Assembly: GCF_003716875.1 (NCBI RefSeq)
Contig: NZ_CP033078.1
Coordinates: 2,108,001 to 2,172,000 of the forward strand
Length of the DNA stretch: 64,000 nt
Direction of reading: 5' to 3'
Origin: Vibrio zhugei
GTDB taxonomy: Bacteria; Pseudomonadota; Gammaproteobacteria; Enterobacterales; Vibrionaceae
This document shows, piece after piece, positions 1 through 8,968 of the stretch; positions within the stretch are counted from its first letter, which is position 1; the number at the start of each line of letters is the position of its first letter. The translations under genes were made by a program, and so were the position numbers. The notes beneath the pieces are model-generated. The model was given only the letters and a program-made list of their open reading frames with translations. It made no database searches and was not told where the DNA came from.

Positions 1-1486
1 CTAATAATTTGGCGGCTTGCGCCCAGTTGTCTTGGGTATACCCTAACGCCCGCCTGATATGGGTAGCTTGAAAACGGTCCGTCGCCGCTTTCAAAGGTAA
101 CATATCACCTGCCGATGATGGTTCACGCAGCGGCATATCATCTATAGCCATCAATCCCGATGGCGCACGTAACTCGTTATCTAGGTGTAATGGCGTTATC
201 GTGACGATGGTGCGTTTATCCGCCCCTTCACTCACCGTTCTTAACGCCGCGCGACTGATCACGTGCTCGAGTTCACGAATGTTTCCCGGCCAGCGATAGT
301 GCAAAAGCATCTGCTCAGCGTCTGGCGAGATGCGTAAACTGCGAAATCCAAAACGGCTACGATTAAGCTCAATAAAGTAACCCGCCAATAATAAAATATC
401 GTTGCCGCGCTGCCTTAAAGGCGGAATGTCGACAGGGTATACCGATAATCTGTGATAGAGATCAGCTCGAAAATCGCCGCTTTTCACCATGGCCTGTAAA
501 TCACGATTAGTCGCCGCGACCACGCGAACGTCCACTTTTTTTATCTGATCCGCGCCGACTCGTTGAATCTCACCATTTTGTAATACGCGCAATAGTTTCG
601 CCTGTGCTAACAGTGGTAGCTCGCCGATTTCATCCAAAAATAACGTACTGCCATGGGCAGCTTCGATCCGCCCAGCACGATCGAGCAAAGCCCCTGAAAA
701 CGCGCCTTTTTTGTGACCAAAGAGTTCACTTTCAACTAAATTATCCGGAATGGCGGCGCAATTAACATGCACTAATCGTTGGTTGGCACGCGGCGAGTGG
801 CGATGTAGCCGGTGAGCAAACAGTTCTTTCCCGACGCCAGTCTCACCGGTTAACAACACAGACAATTCCGAATCGGCCACAATATCAAGCTCTTTTAATA
901 AGGTGCGGATACAGTCATCGTCACCAATCAATTCAGGCGCACTCTCTGTCGTCAACTTTTCTGGTATGACTTTCCCTTGGTAACGCCGTAACGCTTGCAC
1001 TTCACGTTCCAACTCCCCAACTTTGATGATGGCTTCACAATAGCGCGCTACCGCGGGGATCAAAGCTCGCTGCGCCTCGGTAAAGTGGCCTCGTTCGAGC
1101 GAATCTAACGTTAACACGCCCCACAAGGCATCATTTAACCATAAACTGATCCCCATACAATCATGCACAGGCAACGGGCGACCTTGATAGGTATCGAGTA
1201 ATCCATCATAAGGATCGGGTAACACGCATTGCTCAGTAAAATGCACTAACTCGCGACTCGCGAGAATACGCGCCAACCGAGGATGCTCTTGAATGGTAAA
1301 ACGTCGTCCCATGGTGGTCGATACCACGCCAGTCAAAGCGAGCGGTTTTAATTGCTCGCCATCAAGCTGTAACACGCCCACCGCACTGCACGCTAACGAC
1401 TCTTGAATGTCAGTCACCAATTGTTGTAAGCGCTCGGTAAGCAGGCGATCTTGGTTCAGTAATTGAGCATTGAATATTTCCAGCAT
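1..1486 (-). CDS. norR: NorR, nitric-oxide-responsive sigma-54 activator (C-terminus cut by window edge)
   Basis: About 495 residues are visible from the ATG at 1486. The order is an N-terminal GAF-type sensor domain (roughly residues 1-170), a AAA+ sigma-54 activation domain with Walker A GETGVGKE and Walker B LFLDE, and the start of a Fis-type DNA-binding region. In the NorR family, NO binds a non-haem iron in the GAF domain and relieves repression of the ATPase. The sigma-54 contact loop reads GAFSGA rather than the common GAFTGA, a conservative change. The gene is divergent from hmp, and NorR-type sites fill the space between, so hmp is the expected target. The last few codons lie outside the window. 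Confidence 0.93.
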   Translation of the reverse strand, partial: MLEIFNAQLLNQDRLLTERLQQLVTDIQESLACSAVGVLQLDGEQLKPLALTGVVSTTMGRRFTIQEHPRLARILASRELVHFTEQCVLPDPYDGLLDTYQGRPLPVHDCMGISLWLNDALWGVLTLDSLERGHFTEAQRALIPAVARYCEAIIKVGELEREVQALRRYQGKVIPEKLTTESAPELIGDDDCIRTLLKELDIVADSELSVLLTGETGVGKELFAHRLHRHSPRANQRLVHVNCAAIPDNLVESELFGHKKGAFSGALLDRAGRIEAAHGSTLFLDEIGELPLLAQAKLLRVLQNGEIQRVGADQIKKVDVRVVAATNRDLQAMVKSGDFRADLYHRLSVYPVDIPPLRQRGNDILLLAGYFIELNRSRFGFRSLRISPDAEQMLLHYRWPGNIRELEHVISRAALRTVSEGADKRTIVTITPLHLDNELRAPSGLMAIDDMPLREPSSAGDMLPLKAATDRFQATHIRRALGYTQDNWAQAAKLL

Positions 1487-1541
1487 GGTCTTTTTTACCT
1501 TTAGGGTATTTTTTACCGCATTAGTTAAGGTAAAAAATACC
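1487..1541. promoter_or_regulatory. Three NorR enhancer sites (GT-N7-AC)
   Basis: Three 13-bp inverted repeats fit the known NorR consensus GT-(N7)-AC: GGTCTTTTTTACC at 1487-1499, GGTATTTTTTACC at 1505-1517 and GGTAAAAAATACC at 1529-1541. Their centres are 18 and 24 bp apart. The first directly abuts the norR start codon, so NorR bound here could also repress its own gene. Three tandem sites match the arrangement described upstream of E. coli norVW. Confidence 0.85.
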
Positions 1542-1583
1542 ATTTAATTTAATAAAATCAAATAAAATTAATTACTTATAACA

Positions 1584-1598
1584 TGGCACAAAGCTTGA
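1584..1598 (+). promoter_or_regulatory. Sigma-54 promoter of hmp
   Basis: TGGCACAAAGCTTGA fits the -24/-12 consensus TGGCAC-N5-TTGCA with one substitution in the -12 element. It lies about 43 bp downstream of the last NorR site and about 65 bp before the hmp start, the layout expected for NorR-driven RpoN transcription. Confidence 0.8.
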
Positions 1599-1664
1599 GT
1601 ATTCAAAGTAGTAACATGATGGAACACGCATCATGACTTTCTTACCAATCACAGGATGCCTTCA

Positions 1665-2858
1665 ATGAACGAACAACAGATTGCTCTAGTCAAAGCGACG
1701 GTCCCCGTATTACGTGACAATGGTGTTGCGCTAACCAGTCACTTTTATCAGCGCATGTTGACACATAACCCTGAACTCAAAAATATCTTTAACCAAGTGC
1801 ATCAACAACAAGGTCGCCAACAACGCGCATTGGCGAATGCCGTCCTCGCGTATGCCGAAAACATCGATGATCCCTCGGTGCTCAACCACGTTGTCCAGCG
1901 GATTGCCCATAAACACACCAGCTTAGGTATTCGTGCTGAGCAATATTCGATTGTCGGTAAGCACTTATTAGCCTCGATCGAAGAAGTGCTGGGCGATGCC
2001 GCTAGCCAAGAATTACTCGACGCATGGACGGCGGCCTATCAACAACTGGCGGATTTATTTATTCAGGTCGAAGCGCAACTGTATCAAACATCGATCAGTG
2101 ATAACTACGGATGGACAGGGTGGCGTCCGTTCAAAATCGCGAAAAAGGTGAAAGAAAGTGACGAAATCACCTCTTTCTATCTCACACCATGCGATCAAGG
2201 CACACTCCCTGCCTATCGGCCAGGGCAATACATTAGTATCCGGCTCTTTATTAACGAAACTGGCCTGTATCAGCCTCGCCAATATAGCCTTTCGCAAGCG
2301 CCGAATCATGAACACTTACGTATCTCAGTCAAAAAAGAGCCCGCGCTTGATAATCACCCCAAAGGCGTGGTGTCTAATCGCTTGCATAATGAGTATACAG
2401 AGGGTGCCATCATCGATGTTTCCGCCCCTTATGGCGAGTTCTTTTGGGACAACACCTCGCAGCGGCCCGTCGTTTTGTTAAGCGGCGGCGTCGGTATCAC
2501 GCCGATGATAGCCATCAGTGACGCCATTAACGCAAGCGAGAGTCAGCAACAAGTACACTTTATTCACCGTGCACGTTCAGAGCATGTGCATGCCTTTAAA
2601 GCATGGACAGACAACCTCCCCACGCCACAATTCTCAGTGCGCTATTTTTATGATGATGGCGCCGCGCCACAAAATCACGCTGAACCTGGGCCGTTTACAT
2701 TAGAAACCGTGCTCCCGAGTGATTATCACAACGCCGATTTTTATGTGTGCGGCCCAACTGGGTTCATGCAACGCTACCTAACCGAGTTACGTCAATTGGG
2801 GATCGATGAAGCGCGGATACATAGCGAAGCATTTGGTTCTGGTGGCGTAGAGTCATAA
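1665..2858 (+). CDS. hmp: Flavohaemoprotein Hmp, nitric oxide dioxygenase
   Basis: A 397-residue cytoplasmic enzyme that oxidises NO to nitrate using O2, NAD(P)H, haem and FAD. The N-terminal globin domain (about 1-140) is followed by an FAD-binding reductase domain containing RQYSLS and an NAD-binding domain with GGVGITPM and a C-terminal CGPTGFM. I chose the ATG at 1665 over the one at 1656 because AGGA at 1653-1656 lies eight bases before it and overlaps the earlier codon. It stands alone after a NorR/sigma-54 control region, as in Vibrio cholerae, so its role is NO detoxification. Confidence 0.96.
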   Translation: MNEQQIALVKATVPVLRDNGVALTSHFYQRMLTHNPELKNIFNQVHQQQGRQQRALANAVLAYAENIDDPSVLNHVVQRIAHKHTSLGIRAEQYSIVGKHLLASIEEVLGDAASQELLDAWTAAYQQLADLFIQVEAQLYQTSISDNYGWTGWRPFKIAKKVKESDEITSFYLTPCDQGTLPAYRPGQYISIRLFINETGLYQPRQYSLSQAPNHEHLRISVKKEPALDNHPKGVVSNRLHNEYTEGAIIDVSAPYGEFFWDNTSQRPVVLLSGGVGITPMIAISDAINASESQQQVHFIHRARSEHVHAFKAWTDNLPTPQFSVRYFYDDGAAPQNHAEPGPFTLETVLPSDYHNADFYVCGPTGFMQRYLTELRQLGIDEARIHSEAFGSGGVES

Positions 2859-2868
2859 CTGGGAGTAC

Positions 2869-2888
2869 CGGGCACCCATCAGTGCCCG
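2869..2888 (+). terminator. Hairpin after hmp
   Basis: CGGGCAC and GTGCCCG form a 7-bp stem with a 6-base loop, 10 bases after the hmp stop codon. There is no following T run, so intrinsic termination is uncertain. Confidence 0.4.
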
Positions 2889-3016
2889 TTATGACATCTA
2901 TCAATAGGCAGGCGATAGTTTTATCTTAAAACTACACAGCCCCGACATTACTCTGGTATTACCCATACTTTGGTTTGTTAAGTTAGTACAATGTTTGGAA
3001 ATAAAGAGTACATGCT

Positions 3017-4285
3017 GTGACCTATCGAGTTGTACCTGTGAGCGAACTGATGACTTATGAGTTCGATATGATTGAAGCAGGGTTTGAAGCGCTCCACGAT
3101 GATGTGCTGACGTCTATTGCCCCCCAGGGTGATGTGCCTGTGCTCCGCGAGCAACTACAATCCGGAGATTACGTCCTCTTATGTAAAAGCCCAGTGTTAC
3201 CCCTATTACATCGCAAGAAAAACACCGAAGATAAACAAGTGTGGTGCATTAACGAAAAAGCTCGCCCCGCCGTGGATAAAGCCGTTCAAAATGCGCTCCA
3301 GCATTGTATTAATGCGGCACAAGAGAAAGAGCAAGCCAGTAAAGAAGCCACGCCTGTTCCTTTAACCAATGATCCTGTTGCGGAATATGAGCCAGAGCCA
3401 GTGCAGCTCGCGCGTAATACTAGCCCGCCTAAAGCCGACTTCGAATATTGTTTTGAAGTTGGCTGCTCTGATCATTCTTTTGTCACCAATGTATGTTGCT
3501 CGTTCGCACTCAGTCGCTCCACCCATGAATCGACCATTAGTCATTGGGAGAAAACAACCACTCCCAGAGGGACTCGCTACACCGCAACAGCGTTTGAAGA
3601 CGAGCCTCGCAAATTGCTCGCGACCTTAGGTCCCATGCAACTGGGCATCTCCTGCTCTCCGGTTCAATTACATAAAGTGGGGTCTCAACATGTCAAAGAG
3701 GCCTTTATTCCCGTGGTGCCCGCTGTCCAATTCGGGCCTCGTTTGGGCTTACCTACTGTCGGATATTATTATCATTTTTTGCATAATACATTGATTCAAG
3801 AGTATAAAATTGTTGGCCGTGGCAACTGGAGTTTTTTTGCAACGCACTCCAACGCCCATCATCTCGACTCTGAAGCAGGCGCCAATAAATATCAATCCGC
3901 GATTTTATTATATTGGCAGCGAGACGGGCAAAAGGTTAGCGGGCAATCGCTCTTGTATACGCTAGCGCCCCTCACCTACGAACAACTGCACGCGGTCACA
4001 CCGGAATGGCTGGCGCAATATGCCGTCAGTATTGATCCAGCGAAGCTCCTTGAACTCCAACATTCGACAACCTCGGACCAGACACCGCAGAGTCGCCAAT
4101 TAGAACGACCAGAAACACCCCCTGCGACACTCAACCATCCTCGTCATGTCCACTATTCACTCAATGAGCGGTATCTGATTTCAGGCCAATTGAAATCCAT
4201 CAATACGCCATCATTACTGAAAGACGACATGATTGTCGTGAATTTACGTGATCTGTCAGGAACCGGGCAAGCGTTGCCTTGCTAA
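3017..4285 (+). CDS. Unknown protein, paralogue of the LysM protein on the other side of arfB
   Basis: 422 residues from a GTG start preceded by an AGAG motif. I do not recognise the family. Residues about 143-347 align by eye with residues about 128-330 of the convergent gene ending at 4837. Shared landmarks are FEV-CS, FIPVVPAVQ, LGLPT-GYYYH, LIQEYKI and AILL-W. Both proteins end in a similar tail with L(K/R)SIN and VN(L/V)R. No signal peptide or membrane segment is seen. The N-terminal 110 residues are specific to this protein, and it lacks the LysM domain of its partner. A cargo, toxin-like or envelope role is possible, but nothing here proves it. Confidence 0.75.
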   Translation: MTYRVVPVSELMTYEFDMIEAGFEALHDDVLTSIAPQGDVPVLREQLQSGDYVLLCKSPVLPLLHRKKNTEDKQVWCINEKARPAVDKAVQNALQHCINAAQEKEQASKEATPVPLTNDPVAEYEPEPVQLARNTSPPKADFEYCFEVGCSDHSFVTNVCCSFALSRSTHESTISHWEKTTTPRGTRYTATAFEDEPRKLLATLGPMQLGISCSPVQLHKVGSQHVKEAFIPVVPAVQFGPRLGLPTVGYYYHFLHNTLIQEYKIVGRGNWSFFATHSNAHHLDSEAGANKYQSAILLYWQRDGQKVSGQSLLYTLAPLTYEQLHAVTPEWLAQYAVSIDPAKLLELQHSTTSDQTPQSRQLERPETPPATLNHPRHVHYSLNERYLISGQLKSINTPSLLKDDMIVVNLRDLSGTGQALPC

Positions 4286-4411
4286 TTCAGAACCTTATGT
4301 CTTCGTGCCCTACTTGGTTACTCTCGTGTAGGGCCTTTCTGCCACTCCCGCCGTTTTGACCATTGAAACACGACACTATACAATCGCGTTTTCTCTTTAC
4401 ACTGTGTCCCT

Positions 4412-4825
4412 ATGCTGAAAATTTCAAATACCGTCTCGTTAGCAGATTGGGAAATACAAATGACCGCGATTCGCTCTGCGGGCAATGGTGGACAAAACGT
4501 CAATAAAGTGGCGACCGCGATCCATTTACGCTTTGATATTGCCCATTCGACCTTGCCCGATGTCTACAAACAACGCTTACTGGCATCCAACGATTCCCGC
4601 CTCTCCAAAGACGGCGTGCTGGTGATTAAAGCCCAGTCCTTTCGCACTCAAGAACAAAACCGCGAAGACGCGCAAAAACGGCTGGTTGAATTCATTCAAG
4701 CGGCGATGGTGGTACAAAAAACCCGTCGACCTACCCGGCCGACACGCGCTTCAAAAATCCGTCGGGTTGATAACAAAAAAAAACGCAGTGAAAAGAAATC
4801 ACTGCGCGGTAAGCTGAATATGTAA
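4412..4825 (+). CDS. arfB: ArfB (YaeJ), alternative ribosome-rescue peptidyl-tRNA hydrolase
   Basis: 137 residues, the usual length. The GGQ motif at residues 26-28, within GNGGQNVNK, hydrolyses peptidyl-tRNA on ribosomes stalled without a stop codon. The very basic C-terminal tail (K/R-rich from about residue 100) is the part that enters the empty mRNA channel in this family. It lies between two convergent paralogous genes of unknown function, and its stop is only 11 bases from the stop of the second one. Confidence 0.95.
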   Translation: MLKISNTVSLADWEIQMTAIRSAGNGGQNVNKVATAIHLRFDIAHSTLPDVYKQRLLASNDSRLSKDGVLVIKAQSFRTQEQNREDAQKRLVEFIQAAMVVQKTRRPTRPTRASKIRRVDNKKKRSEKKSLRGKLNM

Positions 4826-4836
4826 CGGGCTCTGCC

Positions 4837-6258
4837 TTAGTGCCATTGCCGAACATTCACGATAGGCAGTTCATCATCAATCACACTGCTGTTATTGATC
4901 GAGCGTAGGTGTGTCCCTTCAAGCAAAGACGAGGGATACCGATAGCGTGAATGGCTCGCTCGGTTATAACGCTGGGGCGGATGCTTGGGTAACGAATACG
5001 CGTTATAGCCCTGCATCGCTTTTTCTGTTGCATCCGCAATCAAAATCTCATCACCGACTTGCAATGCACCGGGGTTCGCTTGGTATTTCGGGTTCAGATC
5101 CAACAATTCTTTGGGTGATAAACCGTACTTTTGCGCAATGTCATTCCAACCTTCACGCTCATTGGTACCGAGTTTATTTTGTACAAAGTGGCTTATGGTG
5201 CCGACACTGGCAACGTCACCGGAGGTGGTCATTCTTGGGCGTTCGTAGGTTGAATGATGAGATTTCAGCAAGGCTGGCACATCAATCGGAACGCCGTGAG
5301 TGTTCAACCAATCTTCATCCAGGTTATCAAGTTGGTCTCGCGTGATTTGCTTCTCTAAGTACACCAAGTGCTGCTGACGCACGAGATGACCCCGTAACTT
5401 CCAAAACAGTAAAATGGCATTTTGATAACGATTGTAACCTCGGCGCTGGTCAAGGACCTCATGAGTCGAACGCGTCGCATAAAAGCTCCACTTCTCTCCA
5501 CCTAGGATTTTATACTCTTGAATCAAACGACGGTTACATATGTGATAATAATAGCCTTTGGTTGGCAACCCTAAGTAATCACCATGCTGAACAGCCGGAA
5601 TCACAGGAACAAAGCTATCACGCACTCGGTCAGCACCGACTTCTTCCAGCCTCACACTGTGGTTAATGGTCAGCCCCATCGGCGCAGAACCGACTTGTAC
5701 CATTAACTGCTTCGGCTCATTGTAGGCGGTATGAATGGTATACTTAGTGCCAAAGCTGGATGGCGCTTTGTGCCATTGGCCCAGCATCGGCTCTCGAACC
5801 GTCTTACCAATCATAAAAGAGCAACCGACGTTATTGATGAGCGCTTGCTCAGAACACGCCACTTCAAAACTAAACTCATAGCGCAGCGGTTTGACTTCAT
5901 CGGTGAAATCCGGCCGAACTGACGGTGTCGTGTGTGGGTGATCCTGTTGGTGTGAGCGCAATGCGCCCTTTACCACCTGCGGGTGTGAAGCCGCGTCATG
6001 ATGAGTTATGTGTGAACTGCGCGCACGCGTCTCCTCCACAGAGGTAAGCAATGTGGGTTTAGGATTCTGATTGTGAAGTAAAAGAGGCGCATCATTGCTT
6101 AAACTACGGACATTATTTGAGGTGTTATAACCTTGTGATGACAAAGTTTGGGATGCCGTGGACGAATGCTCATTCTCTTCAACTTGGCTAAAATCAGAGT
6201 AAGCCTGCTCTGCTTGCCGAGTCGTTTGATACATCATTGTTATGTCGTGCCTAACCAT
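4837..6258 (-). CDS. Unknown LysM-domain protein, paralogue of the gene at 3017
   Basis: 473 residues. The core at about 128-330 resembles the gene at 3017 (FEVACS, FVPVIPAVQ, LGLPTKGYYYH, LIQEYKI). It is followed by a LysM domain at about 355-408 (GWNDIAQKYGLSPKELLDLN, then GDEILIA), a fold that binds peptidoglycan or chitin sugars. The first 120 residues are polar and low-complexity. No signal peptide is visible, which is odd for a cell-wall binder and leaves a non-Sec route or a cytoplasmic role open. The C-terminal SIN / VNVR tail matches the partner. The start is uncertain: codons at 6258 and 6237 are both possible and neither has a clear ribosome-binding site. Confidence 0.75.
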   Translation of the reverse strand: MVRHDITMMYQTTRQAEQAYSDFSQVEENEHSSTASQTLSSQGYNTSNNVRSLSNDAPLLLHNQNPKPTLLTSVEETRARSSHITHHDAASHPQVVKGALRSHQQDHPHTTPSVRPDFTDEVKPLRYEFSFEVACSEQALINNVGCSFMIGKTVREPMLGQWHKAPSSFGTKYTIHTAYNEPKQLMVQVGSAPMGLTINHSVRLEEVGADRVRDSFVPVIPAVQHGDYLGLPTKGYYYHICNRRLIQEYKILGGEKWSFYATRSTHEVLDQRRGYNRYQNAILLFWKLRGHLVRQQHLVYLEKQITRDQLDNLDEDWLNTHGVPIDVPALLKSHHSTYERPRMTTSGDVASVGTISHFVQNKLGTNEREGWNDIAQKYGLSPKELLDLNPKYQANPGALQVGDEILIADATEKAMQGYNAYSLPKHPPQRYNRASHSRYRYPSSLLEGTHLRSINNSSVIDDELPIVNVRQWH

Positions 6259-6474
6259 TAACTGTTTTATTGACGGTGTGGATTTTACCTAGGTTTTGTA
6301 ATAATTCCTCTTTTTTGCCGTCATAGGTATGTCAGAGTGCCATTCAAGTGGAGCAAGGTCACATTTTTTCCAAAAACCGTCTTTGCAGATGCGGTCAATG
6401 TGACAGGGAAAAAACAAGACATTTTCTGCCATCCCAGCTAAAGTAGCGTTTTTTTATAGCCGAATTGTAATTAT

Positions 6475-7383
6475 ATGGATCCCGTGAACTCAAAAGCGCC
6501 CCTGTTCCCCATTGGCGTGCGTTTTATCTTTTTCTCCGCTTTGGGGTTTTCTTTTATGTCTGCCTTTGTGAAAGGCGTCCATAACTATGGCATTCCTGTT
6601 TTCGAGATTGTTGCCGCCCGTGCCTTAGTGTCGCTCATCATTAGTTATACCGATGTGCGCCGTAAAGGCATTTCGATTTGGGGCAATAACAAGCCATTGC
6701 TGTTTGCTCGGGGGGCGGTGGGCACCATGTCTTTGATGTGTGTCTATTACGCCATCTCTAATCTGCCCTTAGCACAAGCCACAATTTTGCAATACACACA
6801 CCCTGTTTTTACGGCGATACTCGCGGTTATTTTTCTCAAAGAACGTATCCATGCGCCGACCCTTATTTGTATTGCACTGTGTCTTCTCGGGCTCTATGCC
6901 ATGTTGCAACCTGACCTTCAAGGATCTGCCGCGATCCCTGTCTCTTTATTTAGTGTCGGCATTGCCATTATTGGGGCATTTGGTAGCTCTATCGCCTATG
7001 TGATTGTCAAAAAACTCAGCAACACGGAAGACAGTTCGGTCATTATTTTTTATTTCCCACTGGTGGCGCTTCCCATTTCGACTGTCATCATGCTACCCGA
7101 TTTTGTATGGCCAGAATGGCATGTATCGCTCATGCTTATTATGGTTGGCGTCTGCACGCAAATTGGCCAATTAGGATTTACCAAAGCGATGCAAACTCAA
7201 GATGCTGGGCGGGCGTCAGCCTTTGCTTATATCCAAATTGTTTTTTCCATTTTGATAGGCATCGTTTGGTTTAAGGAAATCCCATCTGGCTGGACCTATA
7301 TCGGCGGCGCATTGATTGTCTCTGGAGCGTTGATTAACGTATTTGGTCAACGCTTGCATCTCTTCCGGCGTAAAACGCGCTAA
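6475..7383 (+). CDS. EamA/DMT-family transporter
   Basis: 302 residues with about ten hydrophobic segments in two EamA repeats, the size and pattern of drug/metabolite transporters. The first repeat includes the RALVS and LQYTHPVFTAILAVIFLKE motifs, and the second ends in GSSIAYVIVKKL...WFKE. The substrate cannot be read from sequence. It is monocistronic, with a strong hairpin terminator shared with the convergent ABC operon. Confidence 0.85.
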   Translation: MDPVNSKAPLFPIGVRFIFFSALGFSFMSAFVKGVHNYGIPVFEIVAARALVSLIISYTDVRRKGISIWGNNKPLLFARGAVGTMSLMCVYYAISNLPLAQATILQYTHPVFTAILAVIFLKERIHAPTLICIALCLLGLYAMLQPDLQGSAAIPVSLFSVGIAIIGAFGSSIAYVIVKKLSNTEDSSVIIFYFPLVALPISTVIMLPDFVWPEWHVSLMLIMVGVCTQIGQLGFTKAMQTQDAGRASAFAYIQIVFSILIGIVWFKEIPSGWTYIGGALIVSGALINVFGQRLHLFRRKTR

Positions 7384-7402
7384 CCCTCGGTTGAATTGCA
7401 CG

Positions 7403-7436
7403 AAAAAAGGCCTGACACCGTGTGTCAGGCCTTTTT
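7403..7436. terminator. Bidirectional terminator between the EamA gene and hisP
   Basis: A perfect 10-bp stem, GGCCTGACAC with GTGTCAGGCC, and a 3-base loop. It is flanked by six A on the left and five T on the right, so it can serve both converging transcripts. Confidence 0.92.
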
Positions 7437-7464
7437 ACTCTCGCGCCTAAACGTATTACTTTAC

Positions 7465-8238
7465 TTACTTTAGTGCGCCCGATAAAAATTGCTGTAAACG
7501 CTCACTCTGCGGATTTTCTAACACATCTTGCGGAGCGCCTTGTTCTTCAATTTTACCTTGATGCAAAAAGACAACGTGATTAGACACATGGCGAGCGAAG
7601 CCCATTTCATGAGTCACCACCACCATCGTTTTCCCTTCTTCCGCAAGTTTTTGCATGATTTTTAGCACTTCTCCCACCAGCTCAGGATCCAGCGCAGACG
7701 TCGGCTCATCAAACAATAACACTTCCGGCTCCATGGTCAGCGCTCGAGCAATAGACACCCGTTGTTGTTGCCCACCCGATAACTGGGCAGGATATTGATC
7801 ATGTGCTCGCTCATCAATGCCCACTTCTTGTAAGTATGCCTTAGCACGTTCAATCGCAGCCGGTTTCGACATCTTTAATACGTTGACAGGAGCAGCGATG
7901 ACATTTTCCAACACGGTCATGTGTTCCCACAAATTAAAGTGCTGGAATACCATGGTGAGCTGAGTCCGCATTTTTTGCAGCTCTTTTTTATTCAGAACAT
8001 TTAACTCACCATTGGCGTCTTTTTTCATGGCAATCTCATTGCCATTGATATAAATGCTACCGCTACTTGGCTTTTCTAAAAAGTTCAAACAGCGTAGAAA
8101 AGTACTTTTACCGGAACCCGATGAACCAATGATGCTGATCACATCGCCCGCTTTCGCTTCTAACGAGATGCCTTTTAGGACTTCATGGCTACCATATTTT
8201 TTGTGCAGATCGGTGACTGCGAGTTTTGAAGTTGTCAT
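7465..8238 (-). CDS. hisP: HisP-type ATP-binding subunit of a polar/basic amino-acid ABC importer
   Basis: 257 residues with Walker A GSSGSGKS, Q-loop QHFNLW, signature LSGGQQQ, Walker B LLFDEP and switch HE (VVTHEMGF). Length and sequence resemble HisP of the histidine / lysine-arginine-ornithine importer. It is the last gene of a three-gene operon with two permeases, 10 bases after the hisM-like gene. The substrate is inferred from similarity only. Confidence 0.88.
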   Translation of the reverse strand: MTTSKLAVTDLHKKYGSHEVLKGISLEAKAGDVISIIGSSGSGKSTFLRCLNFLEKPSSGSIYINGNEIAMKKDANGELNVLNKKELQKMRTQLTMVFQHFNLWEHMTVLENVIAAPVNVLKMSKPAAIERAKAYLQEVGIDERAHDQYPAQLSGGQQQRVSIARALTMEPEVLLFDEPTSALDPELVGEVLKIMQKLAEEGKTMVVVTHEMGFARHVSNHVVFLHQGKIEEQGAPQDVLENPQSERLQQFLSGALK

Positions 8239-8248
8239 TATATCCTCA

Positions 8249-8968
8249 CTATGCCTTCTGTGACGCGGGCGCTAGGTGTTTCAGCCACCGTTTTTCTGCG
8301 CGTTTAAATAAACGAATTAAAACAAAAGAAATCACTAAGTAAATAACGGCCGCTATCCCATAGGCATGAAACGGCATATAGGTTGCTGAGTTAACGTCAC
8401 GGGCAATTTTTAAAATATCCGGAACCGTAGCGGCGAACGCCAATGATGTAGAGTGCAACATCATGATCACTTCGTTGCTATACGCGGGCATCGCGCGGCG
8501 TAACGATGCCGGTAAAATAATTTTAACGTAGAGTTTCCAAGTCGAGAAACCGTAGGCGCGTGCCGCTTCGACTTCGCCTGCATCGGTTTCACGAATCGAA
8601 CCGGCAAAGATTTCTGTGGTGTAAGCGCAGGTATTGAGTACCAACGCCAATAGCGCACAGTTATAACCACTGCGGAAAAACCAGCTTAAAAATTCGGAAT
8701 CGCGCACAAACCCCAAGGTGTACATGCCAGAGTAACAAATCAGCAATTGTACATAGAGCGGCGTACCACGAAACACATAAGAAAATAACCATACTGGCCA
8801 AGACAATAACTTATATTTCGACACACGCGCGACGGATAGTGGTACCGAGATACAAAAACCAATCGATACAGAAATCACTAAAAGCCATAACGTCACGGCC
8901 ACCCCGGTAAATTTATAACCGTCGGTCCACAGAAAGCTCAGGCCATATTGTTGGAGAATCTCAATCAT
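8249..8968 (-). CDS. hisM: HisM-type permease of an amino-acid ABC importer
   Basis: 239 residues with about five membrane segments and the BPD-transporter cytoplasmic loop (EVEAARAYGFSTWKL... LP) that docks on the ATPase. It resembles HisM, including the MIEILQQYG start and the TGVAVTLWLL segment. Its start overlaps the hisQ-like stop by four bases (ATGA), typical of translational coupling. Confidence 0.87.
   Translation of the reverse strand: MIEILQQYGLSFLWTDGYKFTGVAVTLWLLVISVSIGFCISVPLSVARVSKYKLLSWPVWLFSYVFRGTPLYVQLLICYSGMYTLGFVRDSEFLSWFFRSGYNCALLALVLNTCAYTTEIFAGSIRETDAGEVEAARAYGFSTWKLYVKIILPASLRRAMPAYSNEVIMMLHSTSLAFAATVPDILKIARDVNSATYMPFHAYGIAAVIYLVISFVLIRLFKRAEKRWLKHLAPASQKA

Noticed and set aside
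1656..1664. Hmp starting at the ATG at 1656
   Set aside because: The AGGA ribosome site overlaps that codon; the ATG at 1665 has correct spacing.
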